Part shown: positions 11,349-22,195 of the stretch, piece after piece
How positions within the stretch are numbered: position 1 is the first letter of the stretch
How the letters are laid out: the number at the start of each line of letters is the position of its first letter
Assembly: GCF_022539505.1 (NCBI RefSeq)
Contig: NC_061508.1
Coordinates: 346,717,484-346,781,483, forward strand
From: Lolium rigidum
Lineage: Eukaryota > Streptophyta > Magnoliopsida > Poales > Poaceae
Reading direction: 5' to 3'
Length of the DNA: 64,000 bases
Made by a program: the position numbers and the translations under genes
The notes under the pieces: model-generated
Seen by the model: the letters and a program-made list of their open reading frames with translations, nothing else
What the model was told of the DNA's origin: nothing
Databases searched by the model: none

Positions 11349-13666
11349 TATTCGACATGTTTTGCAAGTGTTGCGTGATAATAAACTCTATGGTAATCTT
11401 GAGAAGTGCATATTTTGCAAAGACAAGGTCATATTTCCGGGTTATGTTGTCTCTAAGCATGGAGTAGAAGTAGATGTGTCTAAAATTGAAGATATTCAAA
11501 ATTGGCCTACTCCCATGAATGTGAGTCAAGTAAGAAGTTTCCATGGTCTAGCTGGGTTTTATAGAAGATTTGTGCCCAACTTTAGTACTATTGCTGCACC
11601 TTTGAATGATTTGACTAAAAAGGGTGTTCTTTTTGAGTGGGGCGCAGCCCAAGATCATGCTTTTGATGAACTGAAGAGATTGTTAACTTCTGCACCGTTG
11701 CTTGCACTTCCTGATTTCAATAAGCAATTTGAGATTGAATGTGATGCTAGTGGTATTGGAATTGGTGGTGTGTTGATGCAAGAGGGTCGTCCCATTGCAT
11801 ATTTTTCTGAGAAACTGTCTGGTGCTAAGTTGAACTATCCTATACATGATGAAGAATTGTATGCTTTAATTAGAGTTCTTGAGGTTTGACAACATTACTT
11901 GTGGCCAAAAGAATTTATCATACAATCTGATCATGAAACTTTGAAATATCTGAAAGCTCAGTCTACTTTGCATAAGCGTCTTGCTAAGTGGGTTGAGTTA
12001 ATTGAGTCTTTTCCATACATTATTAAGCATAAGAAGGGAAAAGATAATATTATTGTTGATGCTCTATCTAGGAAGAATATGCTGTTAACTCAACTTGATG
12101 TTAAAATTCCTGGATTAGAGGTACTATGTGATTTGTATGCCACTGATCATGATTTTGCTGAACCATATCGCTTATGTGCTCTTGGTAAAGCATGGGAGAA
12201 ATATCACATACATGATGGGTTATTGTTTAGAGCTAACAAATTATGTGTTCCAGAATCGTCTGTGCAATTGCTCTTATTGCAGGAATCACATGCTGGAGGT
12301 TTGATGGGTCATTTTGGGCGTGAGAAGACGCTACTCATGCTAGCTGACCACTTTTATTGGCCAACGATGAGGCGGGATGTGGACAGGTATGTGAAGAGAT
12401 GCATTACTTGCAACAAGTCCAAGTCCAAGCTGAAGCCTCACGGTTTGTATACTCCTTTACCGGCACCTACTACACCATGGGAGGATATAAGTATGGATTT
12501 TGTGTTGGGTTCGCCGCGTACTAAGAAAGGCCATGATTCTATATTTGTGGTAGTGGACAAATTTTCTAAAATGTCACACTTTATTGCCTGCCACAAAAGC
12601 GACGATGCGTCGCATATTGTTAACCTGTTTTCAGGGAGATTGTTCGACTACATGGAGTCCCGAAGACTATTGTTTCTGATCGTGATGTGAAGTTCATGAG
12701 CTACTTCTGAAGACACTTTGGGGAAAGTCTGGGGACAAAGCTACTTTTCAGTACTACTTGTCATCCCCAAGCGATGGTCAAAGCGAGGTGGTGAATCGAA
12801 CCTTGTCACAACTATTGAGATCCATGATCAAGAAGAACCTGAAGGAGTGAGAAGAGTGTTTGCCGCATGTGGAGTTTGCTTATAATAGGGATGTACATTC
12901 TACCACGGAGCTATGTCCTTTTGAGGTGGTGTATGGTTTCAAACCCATTACTCCACTTGACTTGTTGCCTTTACCCATACATGAGAGAGTTAATATGGAG
13001 GCATCCAAGAGGGCAGATTTTGTGCGAAAGATCCATATGAAGACTAAAGAGTTGATAGAGAAGAAAGGCAAGAGCAATGTTGCAAGGATAAACAAGAAGC
13101 GTAAGGAGATGTTGTTCAAGCCTGGTGATATGGTCTGGGTACATTTTCGCAAGGATAGGTTCCCGAAGCTGCGGAAGTCTAAGTTGAAGCCTCGTGGTGC
13201 TGGTCCTTACAAAGTGCTTGCCAAGATCAATGATAATGCATACTCGATAGATCTTCCAATTGATGAGTTTGGTGTTAGTAATTCTTTCAATGTTGCTGAT
13301 TTGACACCATATGATGGAGAAGACCTTGGAGCGTCGGGGTCGACGCCTTTTGAAGGGGGGAGAGATGATGAGGACATCCCTACCACACTACCACCTCCGT
13401 CATTACCAAATGAAGATGAACCTACTGTGAAGCTCAAGTCCAATGAAGTCAGGATTGGACCTATTACAAGAGCTCGTGCGAAGCTACTTAAACAACAGGT
13501 GAAATTGTTCCTAAACGATACTTTGATTGATCAGAACTTTATACTACCTAAGTCCTATTACTTATGTATCATCGAGTATGAAGACGAGACAAGCATCGCA
13601 CGAGGAGGAGAGGAGCAGGCTGGACGTGAAGATGGACGTGGAGCTGGACAAGGAGGCTGGACATAA
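11349..13666 (+). pseudogene. Gypsy pol relic: RT (end), RNase H, integrase
   Basis: Domains in order: the RT thumb with [16 protein letters not shown] (about 11540), RNase H with [12 protein letters not shown] and HDEELYALI, the integrase zinc-finger with [10 protein letters not shown] and CITC, the integrase core with SMDFVLG for the first catalytic Asp and SDRDVKF (about 12680) for the second, then a basic C-terminal domain (PGDMVWVHFRKDRFP) and a long acidic tail to 13666. Breaks: a TGA at about 11887 where a Trp is expected, a frame change near 12650, a TGA near 12707, a frame change near 12770 that disrupts the region of the third catalytic residue, and a TGA near 12848. Several stops sit where Trp (TGG) is normal, so G-to-A changes from methylated-cytosine deamination on the other strand explain them. 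It would have copied and integrated element 3; it cannot now. Confidence 0.8.
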
Positions 13667-14085
13667 AGATATCTCATGGACGCGCGAGGAGGAGCGGGAG
13701 GCATGCGCGAGAGAGAAGACGAAGTCCGGGCCGGCCCGGCACCCGGTCGGACCGGCCGCCACGCCCGGCGCGCCGGTCCACGGCCCGGTCCGACCGGGCG
13801 GCGAGCCGGATCCGCCCGGCGCCAGCCGGGCGCCACACCGGCGCAGCCGGACGGGTTCTGCGCGACAAATCCGAGCCCGGTTGCCACCCGGTCCCACGGC
13901 CCGGTTTGAAACGGCCAGCCCGGTCCCGGAGCCCGGTCGACCGGTCCCCAGACCGGCCGTGTCCGAGTCTGTCTCGACCAGATCTATTCTGGGTCGGTTA
14001 TTCTTGTATCTTTTCGACCAGAAGTCATCCTGGACGCCTATATAAGTGCCTGCTGTCTACTGTTGGCTTCTTTTCCTGTAGACAG
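13667..14085 (+). other. GC-rich 3' segment of element 3
   Basis: Dominated by CCGG/GGCCC words ('cggcccggcacccgg', 'ggaccggcc'), followed by CGCCTATATAAGTGCC near 14035, which looks like an LTR promoter. No protein is supported; the long overlapping frames on both strands are a by-product of GC content. Confidence 0.45.
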
Positions 14086-15551
14086 TGTTGGGCCTCCAAG
14101 AGTAGAGGTTTGTAGAACAGCATCAAGTTTTCCCTTAAGTGAATCACCCAAGGTTTATCGAACTCAGGGAGGAAGAGGTCAAAGATATCCCTCTCAAGCA
14201 ACCCTGCAATCACGATACAAGAAGTCTCTTGTGTCCCCAACACACCTAATACACTTGTCAGATGTATAGGTGCACTAGTTCGGCGAAGAGATAGTGAAAT
14301 ACAAGTGGTATGGATGTATATGAGTGGTAATAGCAATCTGAATAATATATGGCAGCAAGTAAACATGCAACAGAACAGTAAATAAGCGGAGATTCGATGC
14401 TTAGAAACAAGGCTTAGGGATCATACTTTCACTAGTGGACACTCTCAACATTGCAATCATAAAGGAATATAAATAAGCACTTCACTATGCTATTCTGAAT
14501 TACTCTCTGGCAAGATAACGAACACTAATTCATCATGTAGGACTACAGACACCTTAAAGATGTAGTTCCCAAGTACTAATAAACACCCCATGTTCATACT
14601 TATAACCTTAGAGTGCATGATAGACCAACAATTCATACGAGTACTAACATAGCATGCACTCAACATTAGCTATGAAAGGGGAATAGATCACATCAATACT
14701 ATCATAGTAATAGTTAACTTCATAATCTACAAGAGATCACAGATCATAACCTATCGCCAAGTACTCACATGGTGCACACACGTGTCACATTACATCACGT
14801 GAAGGAGAGAATAGACCACTTGAATAGCATAACAGCATCTAGATTACAAAGCTCATCATATGGTATCTCAATCTATGATCACAAGCAGCTCATGAGATCA
14901 TTGTATTGAAGATCACATAGGAGAGAGAGATTAACCACATAGCTACGGTAGAGCCCTTAGCCTCGATGGATAGCTACTCTCCTCCTCATGGGAGACAGCG
15001 AGCGGTGATGAAGATGGCGGTGATGTCGATGGAGATGCCTTCCGGGGGCACTTCCCCGTCCGGCGGCGTGCCGGAACAGAGACTTCTGTCCCCCGAATCT
15101 TGGCTTCGCGATGGCGGCGGCTCTGGAAGGTTTCTCGTACCGTGGCTTATTCGTATCGAAGATTTAGGTCAGGAAGGCTTTTATAGGCGGAGAGTCGGAG
15201 TCGGAGGGGCTACGGGGCAGCCACACAACAGGGGGGCGCGCCCCCCCTGGGCCGCGCCGCCACCATGTGTGGTGGCCACGGGCCTCTCCTCGGCCCCTCT
15301 TCGGTGCTCCGGAAGCTTCGTGGAATTATAAGATACTGGGCGTTGATTTCGTCCAATTCCGAGAATATTTCCTTACTAGGATTTCTGAAACCAAAAACAG
15401 CAGAAAACAAGAATTGGCACTTCGACATCTTGTCAATAGGTTAGTTCCAGAAAATGCATAAATATGACATAAAGTGTGTATAAAACATGTAGGTATTGTC
15501 ATAAAACAAGCATGGAACATAAGAAATTATCGATACGTTGGAGACGTATCA
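14086..15551 (-). repeat. Solo LTR of an Athila-type gypsy element
   Basis: Reads on the minus strand from TGATACGTCTCC (15551) to GGCCCAACA (14086), 1466 bp. A TATA box (CTATAAAAG on the minus strand) is near 15178-15186. Neither side carries a primer site or polypurine tract, so it is a solo LTR. The 5-bp flanks GACAG (14081-14085) and GCCCG (15552-15556) do not match, so this is not a simple insertion followed by LTR-LTR recombination. Confidence 0.7.
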
Positions 15552-16372
15552 GCCCGCGCGGACCAGGGAAAATACGGCGGGAGTAATTCGCTCACCTCCC
15601 TCCGATATCCCCCTATTTACACCTCACCGCCCAAAGCCGCGCCACCGGTTTCCCCCTTTCGAGCTCTCCGTCCATAGCTGTTCGCAGGCTACCAAGGTAA
15701 GGGACGGTATCTTCTCAAGCCGGTGGACCTCCGCCACGGCAGTTCTCCCTCCTACGCCTGGTCGACATGTCATCGTCTTCCTCCGTCGGGTCCGACTGTC
15801 AGATCACTGTGAGTACATCTGTTTAGTTCTTTCTTCGATTTGTAAGCCTAGAGTGCGTTCCTAAGATTTTGAGTGGGCGTTATTTCATCGAATACCTATT
15901 TCTGCATTCTTCTAAGCTACGCCGTCCACGTATAAGCGTGATAGTTGGTACGGGGATTGGTTCTATGAATGTGTACAACTTCTCCTTGTATCAGCTATGC
16001 ATTTATGCATGGCAGCATATGCACAGAAGATTAGTATAGTCTTATGTTCAAACTGTGTGGCCACAAGGTGTTTGGTACTTCAAGGAAGCTTCTTAGCATG
16101 CTTGCTTGCTTGCTTACCGTTGTCAATGATGTTCTCCTGAGAGTTTGTAAGTGTGAAACTAGTAGCTTGCTTACCATTGTTCTTGCACTTTGCTACTTTG
16201 ATTGTCTGTATAGGACGCGATCTCCTCTGATCTGTTGGCGAACTCTGTGCTGCCGGCTCAGCCACTCCGGTACATCCCGGTGCGTGATAGGTAATGCCCT
16301 ATTAGGAAGAACATGATGATATGGCATGTCGCGGCACTCCGGTACACCTCCTGTTGCCGGCTCAGCCACTCT
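15552..16372. other. Unassigned stretch with a possible captured first exon
   Basis: A GC-rich 5'-leader-like sequence is followed by ATG at 15767 with 14 codons (MSSSSSVGSDCQIT) and an immediate GTGAGT donor at 15809. This resembles the short first exon of plant GRF-type zinc-finger genes carried by grass repeats, but no second exon is recognisable downstream. The remainder has CTTG and ACCGTTG repeats and nothing I can name. Only copy A of the duplicated unit has this sequence beside it. Confidence 0.25.
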
Positions 16373-16738
16373 AGTACACCTTCCTACTGAACTGGGTGTG
16401 AGAAGTGGCCAGCGGCGGCAGATGTCACTGGGCAGCGGTGAGCGGCGGTGTGGTTGAGCCGGTGAGGTTGTGGCGGCTGGCGAGTGGGGGTCTGTGGGAG
16501 ACAGGGAACTGGAGGAGAGGCGGTGTGGGCTCCTGGTAGTCTAGGGTTACTTCCATCGCTCTTAATTTCGGTTCAGCCTCAGTAGGCTTTCTAAATTTAA
16601 TTTGTTAATGGACTCCTCGCTATATTTGGGTGCCAAGACTACATGCTGGAAATTCTTGAAATAATCCGGGAATTCGAAACACCTTTCCGAATAGGTGCTC
16701 GGATTTTTCGGGATCGAGATATACGGGTTCGGGTTTTA

Positions 16739-17709
16739 GGCTGTGTTTGTTTGAGCTTCTGCTTCTGCTTTTGGGGTCTAAAAGCAGAAGCCCAAACAAA
16801 CACTAAGAAATTGAAAAGTGCTATTCAGAAGCGCCGGAAGAAAATGTACTGCGAACTGCGGCGAGCGCGGAAGCAGCCTCGTACCTGCTTCCCGAGTTGT
16901 TGGCTGCTTCCCGAGTTTCCATGGATGAAACTACCCTGAATACTTCCACATATTTACAAACTTTGTACCACTCCCTAATAAACCGAACGGCCCACTCATT
17001 TTCCCCCACGCACCCTCTGCCCACATACCATCCTGCTCGAGCAGGATTCGCCGTCGTTGTCCGCCCCGCCACCAGCGCCCGCGTCCGCCCCGCCGCCAGC
17101 GCCCGGCCGCGCCGCTCGGCCCCGCCGCCGTCCCCTGTGAGCTTCCCCGCCGGCAGTCGCAGGCCCTCCGCGTTCGCCGCCCTCCTGCTCCGACCCCGCC
17201 CCCGTTGGCCGCCGAACACAAGCGCCACCGCCGTCCCTCGTACACCGCCCGGCGAGTACTGCTCCGACCCCGTCGGCTGTTCTTCGCCGGAGACCACCTC
17301 CCCCTGTTTTTTCCTGTGATTTTTGGATTGTTGTGAACATCGTGTATGTAAAATAGGAGTGTGCAGATCTGTTTGCAGTACCCATGAGGAAAAAAATGCT
17401 ACTATTGAATTGGATTTTTATAATTACTTTGGGAAAAAAGGAAAATTGAGGTCAATCAGCTCAACGCATTAATTAATTATGTAAAAATAACTAGAAATAG
17501 CTAATTGTTTTGAAACAACATTCATACAACCTATTTAGCAGCGAGGGGCATTTCAGATAATTTACACCAAAAACCAACAGCAGCAGCTATAAAAAGTATT
17601 TTGCCAAACATCAAATCTTTGCTTTCAACAACTGCTTCTCACAGCTGCTATCTCACAGCCCACCAGCTACAGCTGCTTCTCAAAAACTGCAGCCCAAACA
17701 AACAGACTC
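16739..17709. mobile_element. Non-autonomous TTA-flanked DNA transposon with GC-rich filler
   Basis: 971 bp flanked by TTA (16736-16738 and 17710-17712). Ends are inverted: GGCTGTGTTTGTTTGAGC at the left against the complement of GCCCAAACAAACAGACTC at the right. Copy C reads straight through at the same place (near 39216), giving the empty site. The interior has subterminal 'gcttctgcttct' repeats and a CG-rich block at 17030-17290 whose frames on both strands are composition artefacts. The TTA duplication suggests PIF/Harbinger (Tourist-like) mobilisation. Confidence 0.75.
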
Positions 17710-18103
17710 TTATGCCCGGAGTGATTTGTAAGTCTTGTGTCATGAGGGGTTTTGGGGTTTTCCTTTAGAAATATATGCCGCCTTGTACGATTTCTTTTTC
17801 TTTTTGTTGAAGTGCGCCTTGTACAACTCACAACATAGTTGGATCGATGAATTTCAACAACAACAAAAAAAAAAGAGCCAACACAGTAGGGTTTTGCACT
17901 TTCCACGGATTTTAGGGTGCAGCCCGGGCCAAGTTGCACCGGACTTTTATTAGGACGGGCCCAGAGCAAGGTTCAACCCCCATTGCTGCCGGCCTACCCG
18001 ACCGTGAAATGCCCCCAACTTGGGTTTTGTGTCAGCTCCGCTCCCCGTAGCTTGGGGTGACAGGCCCGCGCTACCGGTACCCAGCTACCTGCGAGAGATG
18101 AAA

Positions 18104-18104
18104 C

Positions 18105-18137
<33 letters not shown>
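18104..18137 (+). mobile_element. Minimal retro-insertion: CCCCTC plus poly(A)
   Basis: Six bases and 28 A's are flanked by a perfect 17-bp direct repeat, ACCTGCGAGAGATGAAA (18087-18103 and 18138-18154). Copies B, C and D carry that sequence once (e.g. near 39584). A long target duplication plus a poly(A) tail is the mark of target-primed reverse transcription by LINE machinery; the cargo is truncated to almost nothing. Confidence 0.8.
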
Positions 18138-18142
<5 letters not shown>

Positions 18143-18408
18143 CGAGAGATGAAAAATATCTCCTTTTAACTTGGTCGTCAACGCTGCCAATTACCGGTAT
18201 GGGACTAAATAATTTCGCATGCATCATAAAGTACCCTGCGTCGCCCGCCCCTGCAGAACAGAGGAGCACCATCCTTCTCCAGCCGGCACCTCCTGGTACA
18301 CCTACACGGACGTGGCGCGGCGAGGCATGTGCACGCGCGCATGCACCAACCAAGCTAGATATGGCACGGCATGGGCGCCGGATTGTGGCGTTGGCAGCTG
18401 GAAGCTTA

Positions 18409-20493
18409 GGGCATCTCCAGCGGCGCGACGCAAACAGATGATGAGCGACCGTTTTCGTCCGCTGTGATCGGTAATGCGTCTGGAGCATGCTCCAGCGGCG
18501 CGACGTAAAGTGACCGGGCCGTCCGCGGAGACGCAAACCTGGCCCAAATATGCGCCAGGTTTGCGTCTCCGCGGACGTTCGGCGGTTGCTTGGAGCGTCC
18601 TCCATTTCTTACCCGGTTCCGCATGTCAGGGACAGCGAAATCAACCGCTTCGATTTGCTTCTTGTTTCCCTTCTTTCCTGCCCTAGTGCCGCCCCACCCC
18701 TAGCGCCGCCGTCCGGCCGTAGCGCCGTAGTAGTCGCCGTCGGCTCCGTTCTTGCCACGCGGGAGAGCAGGAGCATGCTCCGCCGCGTACTTGCCGGCTG
18801 TTTTCGGGCGAAATGCTCCCGGTTGTGCCGCCCTTCCGCGCCGCCCACGACCTGTTCGGTCAATTGCGTCGATAGGTTTCTTACTCGTGTTTTCGACGCT
18901 ATCGTGCGTGGCCATTGATCCGCAGTTTGTACCCACGCAGATGGACATGTGGCAGATGTTAGACAAGTTCCGCGCGGAGGTCGTCGACTCCTCTTCCGAC
19001 GAGGAGTCCGATGAGTCAAAGCAGATTTTGGCAACAACTGCGGCCTCCATGATCCACGAGTTCACCTCTAAACCGGGGCCGCAACACCGGGGCTCTGTGA
19101 AGGGCCGCGCCAAAAACCTGCCGCGCAACAGAGTGGAAGGGCAGACCCGCCTCCACAAGGACTACTTCCACCTCACTGATCCGATCTTGCCGGAAAAAAT
19201 GTTCCGGCGCTGATACAGGATGTCAAAGGACCTGTTCTTGGTCATCCTACGGGGCGTCAGAAACTACGGCCCCTACTTCCAATGCAGGCGCGATGCAACT
19301 GGTGCGTTAGGCTTCACCTCCTACCAAAAATGCTCCGCGGCTATTCGCATGCTCTCATATGGAATGGTTGCGGATATATTCGATGAGTATCTTCGAATGG
19401 GTGAGAGCACCTGTCTTGAGGCCATGTACAGGTTTTGCCGAGCCGTGATTGCCGTGTTCGGAGAGTATTACTGTAGGGAGCCAACTGTTGAGGATACAAG
19501 GCGCCTCCTGTCTATTAATGAGTTTAGAGGCTTTCCAGGAATGATTGGCAGCATAGATTGCATGCACTGGCAGTAGAAAAACTGTCCATTTGAATGGCAG
19601 TGTGCGTACAACGGGCATGAGGAGGGAAGAACTTTCATTCTTGAAGCTGTCATATCTCAAGATTTATGGATTTGGCATTCATTTTTTGGCATGGCCGGTT
19701 CCAACAATGATATCTATGTGTTGCACCGATCACCGGTTTTCAACCGGCTCATGCAAGGCAAAGCTCCCCGGGTGAGCTATGAGATCAATGGAAATACATA
19801 TGACAAGCCATATTATCTTGCTGATGGCATCGACCCTGACTGGGCCACATTGGTGAATATTGTCCGTAATCCAAACTCCGAGAAGACGAGGAGCTTTGCC
19901 AAGATGTAAGAGGCTTGCAAGAAAGATATGGAGCGCAGATTTGGTGTGCTCCAAGCTTGGTGGGCAATTGTCCATCACCCGGCAAGAACATGGTCGCTAA
20001 AGACCATGCATGAGGTGATGACATGCTACGTGATCATGCACAACATGATCGTTGAGAACGAGCGTCCTGATGGCCGCAATGAGAACCACTGGGAATTTCA
20101 AGGTGAGCTGGTGGCGCCACTTCCCGGAGCTTCATCTTTGCAGGAATATCTACATATGAATATAGAAGTCACTAACGAGAACGTCTGCAAACAGCTGCAG
20201 ACGGATCTGATTGAGCATCAGTGGACATTGGCTGGCCATGAAGATCATGCCTAGAGAAATAATATCTTATTTTCATGTAGACTTTTAAAAATTTAAATGT
20301 AATAAGTATGACTTCGTTGAATTTCTGATTTTGTTGTTTGGAAACTTCATAATTGATGCAAACGCGGAAATGCGTCGGGCCACTGGAGCCACCCCTAGGT
20401 GCAAACGGGCGCGCGGATAAAAACGATCTGTCGAGCGTCCACCGCGTGACGCAAACAGATATTTCAAACGTTCAAAATGCGTCGGAAATACCC
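18409..20493 (+). mobile_element. PIF/Harbinger DNA transposon with transposase gene
   Basis: 2085 bp, flanked by TTA (18406-18408, 20494-20496). Termini are inverted: GGGCATCTCC at left and the complement of GGAAATACCC at right. The unoccupied site is present three times in the window, at about 25848, 39865 and 45219, where 'gagcttaac' is continuous. Near the left end is a large palindrome: 18523-18540 is repeated inverted around 18560-18577. It carries one transposase frame (18941-20254) and no ORF1, so it is half of a normal two-gene Harbinger. Confidence 0.88.
18941..20254 (+). pseudogene. Harbinger transposase (DDE_Tnp_4 type), three nonsense mutations
   Basis: One continuous frame of about 438 codons from ATG 18941 to a TAG at 20254. 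It has no frameshift but three internal stops: TGA at about 19211, TAG at about 19574 and TAA at about 19907. The transposase fold is clear: GSIDCMHW gives the first catalytic Asp, FFGMAGSNNDI the second, and KKDMERRFGVLQ the Glu, in the spacing of plant Harbinger transposases. An N-terminal region with a Ser/Asp/Glu stretch precedes the core. The enzyme would cut and paste TTA-flanked elements such as the others in this window, normally together with an ORF1 protein, which is absent here. Each stop can be explained by one C-to-T or G-to-A transition, so the gene looks silenced and decayed rather than rearranged. Confidence 0.88.
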
Positions 20494-20657
20494 TTAACAC
20501 TAATGGCGTCCCAAAGCTGATCGCCCCTCCCCACGTGCTGGCTGAGCCTAGTACAAACTTTACACACGCAGAGGTGACGTTACAAGCTAGTACACTACAA
20601 GGGGCATGATCCATCTCGCACCTGCTGACACGGCATGCACACGGCCGCTCCTATGTA

Positions 20658-21366
20658 CTACCTCTGTCTACAAAAGGGTGTCCAAACTTTTTGATTTAAA
20701 TTTAGATGTATCTATATATCTGTTGAATTTTTTTCTAAATTCAGATGTATCTAGACACCTTTTAGTGTATAGACCAAGGTTTAAAATTGCGTGCTAAATG
20801 AAATAACGTCGGTCTCCTTCAAACGCTATGGACGCTAAATCGTGCTAATTACGTGCTATATTTCAAATAGCGTTTTGAAAAAATATATAAAATATAGTCT
20901 AAAATAAAGGATTTCCCTAAATAGGTTGGATATTTAGTCCAAAAAATGACTGAGTCATACATACATAACCACATACAACAAATAGATCTCCAATTTTTCA
21001 GAAGGCTAACATCAGTATTCCACAAGGTAACAACATAGTATAAATTTTTATTAAGAATCATCAGCATTAGCGATATTAAGTTCTATTCTAGAAGAGGAAC
21101 CAACATATTGCAGTTCATATCACCACAGAAAAGTGAAAGAAACTTAGATTGAAAAAATAGTGCGCTAACGCTATAAAGTTTTAGCACGATATATCATGCT
21201 ATTTCACAAGTAGAATCATAGCGAGCAAAATTACTAAAATTTAGCATAGACCCTCCAAATATGCTATTGCATGGTATTAGCGGAGAAATAGCGCGCTATT
21301 TGAAACCTTGGTATAGACACATCCAAATTTGAATCAAACTTCGACATCCTTTTATAGACAGAGGAA
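20658..21366. mobile_element. Stowaway-like MITE, itself interrupted
   Basis: Outer ends are inverted: CTACCTCTGTCTACAAAAGG at left and CCTTTTATAGACAGAGG at right, resembling the CTCCCTCYGTC ends of Stowaway (Tc1/mariner) MITEs. Copies C and D read 'ctatgta(c/a)aacatgcatc' without it. Without the nested insert it would be about 165 bp, normal for Stowaway. The TA duplication is clear at the left but degraded at the right. Confidence 0.68.
20774..21311. mobile_element. Nested AT-rich inverted-repeat element inside the Stowaway-like MITE
   Basis: 538 bp. Ends CCAAGGTTT(A/C)AAAT and its complement are inverted, flanked by the direct repeat TATAGA (20768-20773, 21312-21317). The interior repeats 'gcgctat' / 'gtgctat' words on both strands. 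No ORF. The 6-bp visible duplication does not fix the superfamily; hAT with decay of an 8-bp duplication is possible. Confidence 0.62.
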
Positions 21367-21600
21367 ACATGCATCATCAGTTATCCATCTACCATATTCT
21401 ACGGACGCATGCCATGGCCTAGCATGCGGTCACCTTGCTAGCGACCTATACGTACCTTCCCTCTCCGGCTACAGACCCTCGACGATCATGCTTATGTGCC
21501 CGGCCGGACCACGCCGCCGTGATTAACGGCCCGCGACCGTAAACTCTTTTTCAGAGCTTATCTTTTCCTGAGGGGGTTTATTGCAGATTGGAGTGGACAT

Positions 21601-22195
21601 GCCAAGGGCTCGAACACGTGGGCATTTAGATGGGTGCGACATACCACACCTTATTTGATACCATGATACAACTCTTCAGAATTTAAATTTTATATATCAA
21701 AAAAATTAAAGCCAAAATTTTGGGTGTTCACAAAATGTGTGTCTACATGTCCTGTAACTTTGATTACCAAATTCAAAATACTCTAAGAGAAACAAAAATG
21801 AGAAATCAAGCATAAATAGTGTCACATAAAGATAAAAACACAAAATGCAAATATTCACATAGCATTTATCTTTTTTTTTTTTATAATTTGTCTATGAAAA
21901 ATCTAGAGAATGTAAACACATATCATGTCAATAGCCATAATTTTGTTTCGGATTTTTTTGGTACTTATAATTTCAATTTTGTGAAGTGGTATCATAGTAT
22001 TATGTGAGATGTGATATCACTAGATATTTTCCCGGGTGCGAGCGGAAGAGTAACGGATGGGATATAAAGTAAAAGTGAGATAGATTAGATGTGTCACTCA
22101 CAATGTTGGGCTACATTGTTGTCGCTTATGTCCGACGCCCCAAAGCCACCTCCCGTGAGTAAGGGTTGGACTTGGGGCATCAGCGAGTTACCACG
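21601..22195. other. AT-rich interval, nothing recognised
   Basis: A stretch of 'aaaattttgg', poly(T) and 'acataaag' words, with no ORF above background, then a GC-richer part ending CACG before the next LTR. Confidence 0.5.

Larger units (their letters stand above)
11348..14085 (+). mobile_element. Ty3/gypsy element, 3' half (element 3)
   Basis: Starts abruptly inside reverse transcriptase right after the LTR of element 2, so element 2 interrupted it; the 5' half must lie left of the window. It holds the end of RT, RNase H, integrase and a C-terminal extension, then a very GC-rich 3' stretch with a TATA-like sequence near 14037. The protein resembles grass gypsy polyproteins of the CRM/Reina type in the integrase C-terminus. 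I could not find the start of its own 3' LTR; the solo LTR at 14086 cuts it off. Confidence 0.7.
16373..21600 (+). repeat. Duplicated unit, copy A
   Basis: Shares blocks with 38459-43000 (copy C), 25350-26020 (copy B) and 44783-47250 (copy D). Common landmarks are a block starting AGCCAACACAGTAGGG (17875), GGCATGGGCGCCGG near 18370, CTCCTATGTA near 20650, and GACGATCATGC near 21481. Four insertions interrupt it: 16739-17709, 18104-18137, 18409-20493 and 20658-21366. Removing them leaves a colinear ancestor of roughly 1.5 kb. The nature of the ancestor is unknown; an ATG in the core (MARHGRR...) opens no conserved protein. Confidence 0.7.

Noticed and set aside
16897..17319. 140-codon frame in the MITE at 16739-17709
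   Set aside because: Composition-driven; frames of similar length overlap on the other strand, and no motif is visible.
18361..18441. Conserved ATG in the unit core (MARHGRR.., also 39817, 45172) as a real gene
   Set aside because: The frames diverge within about 15 codons between copies and are interrupted by insertions; no shared protein results.
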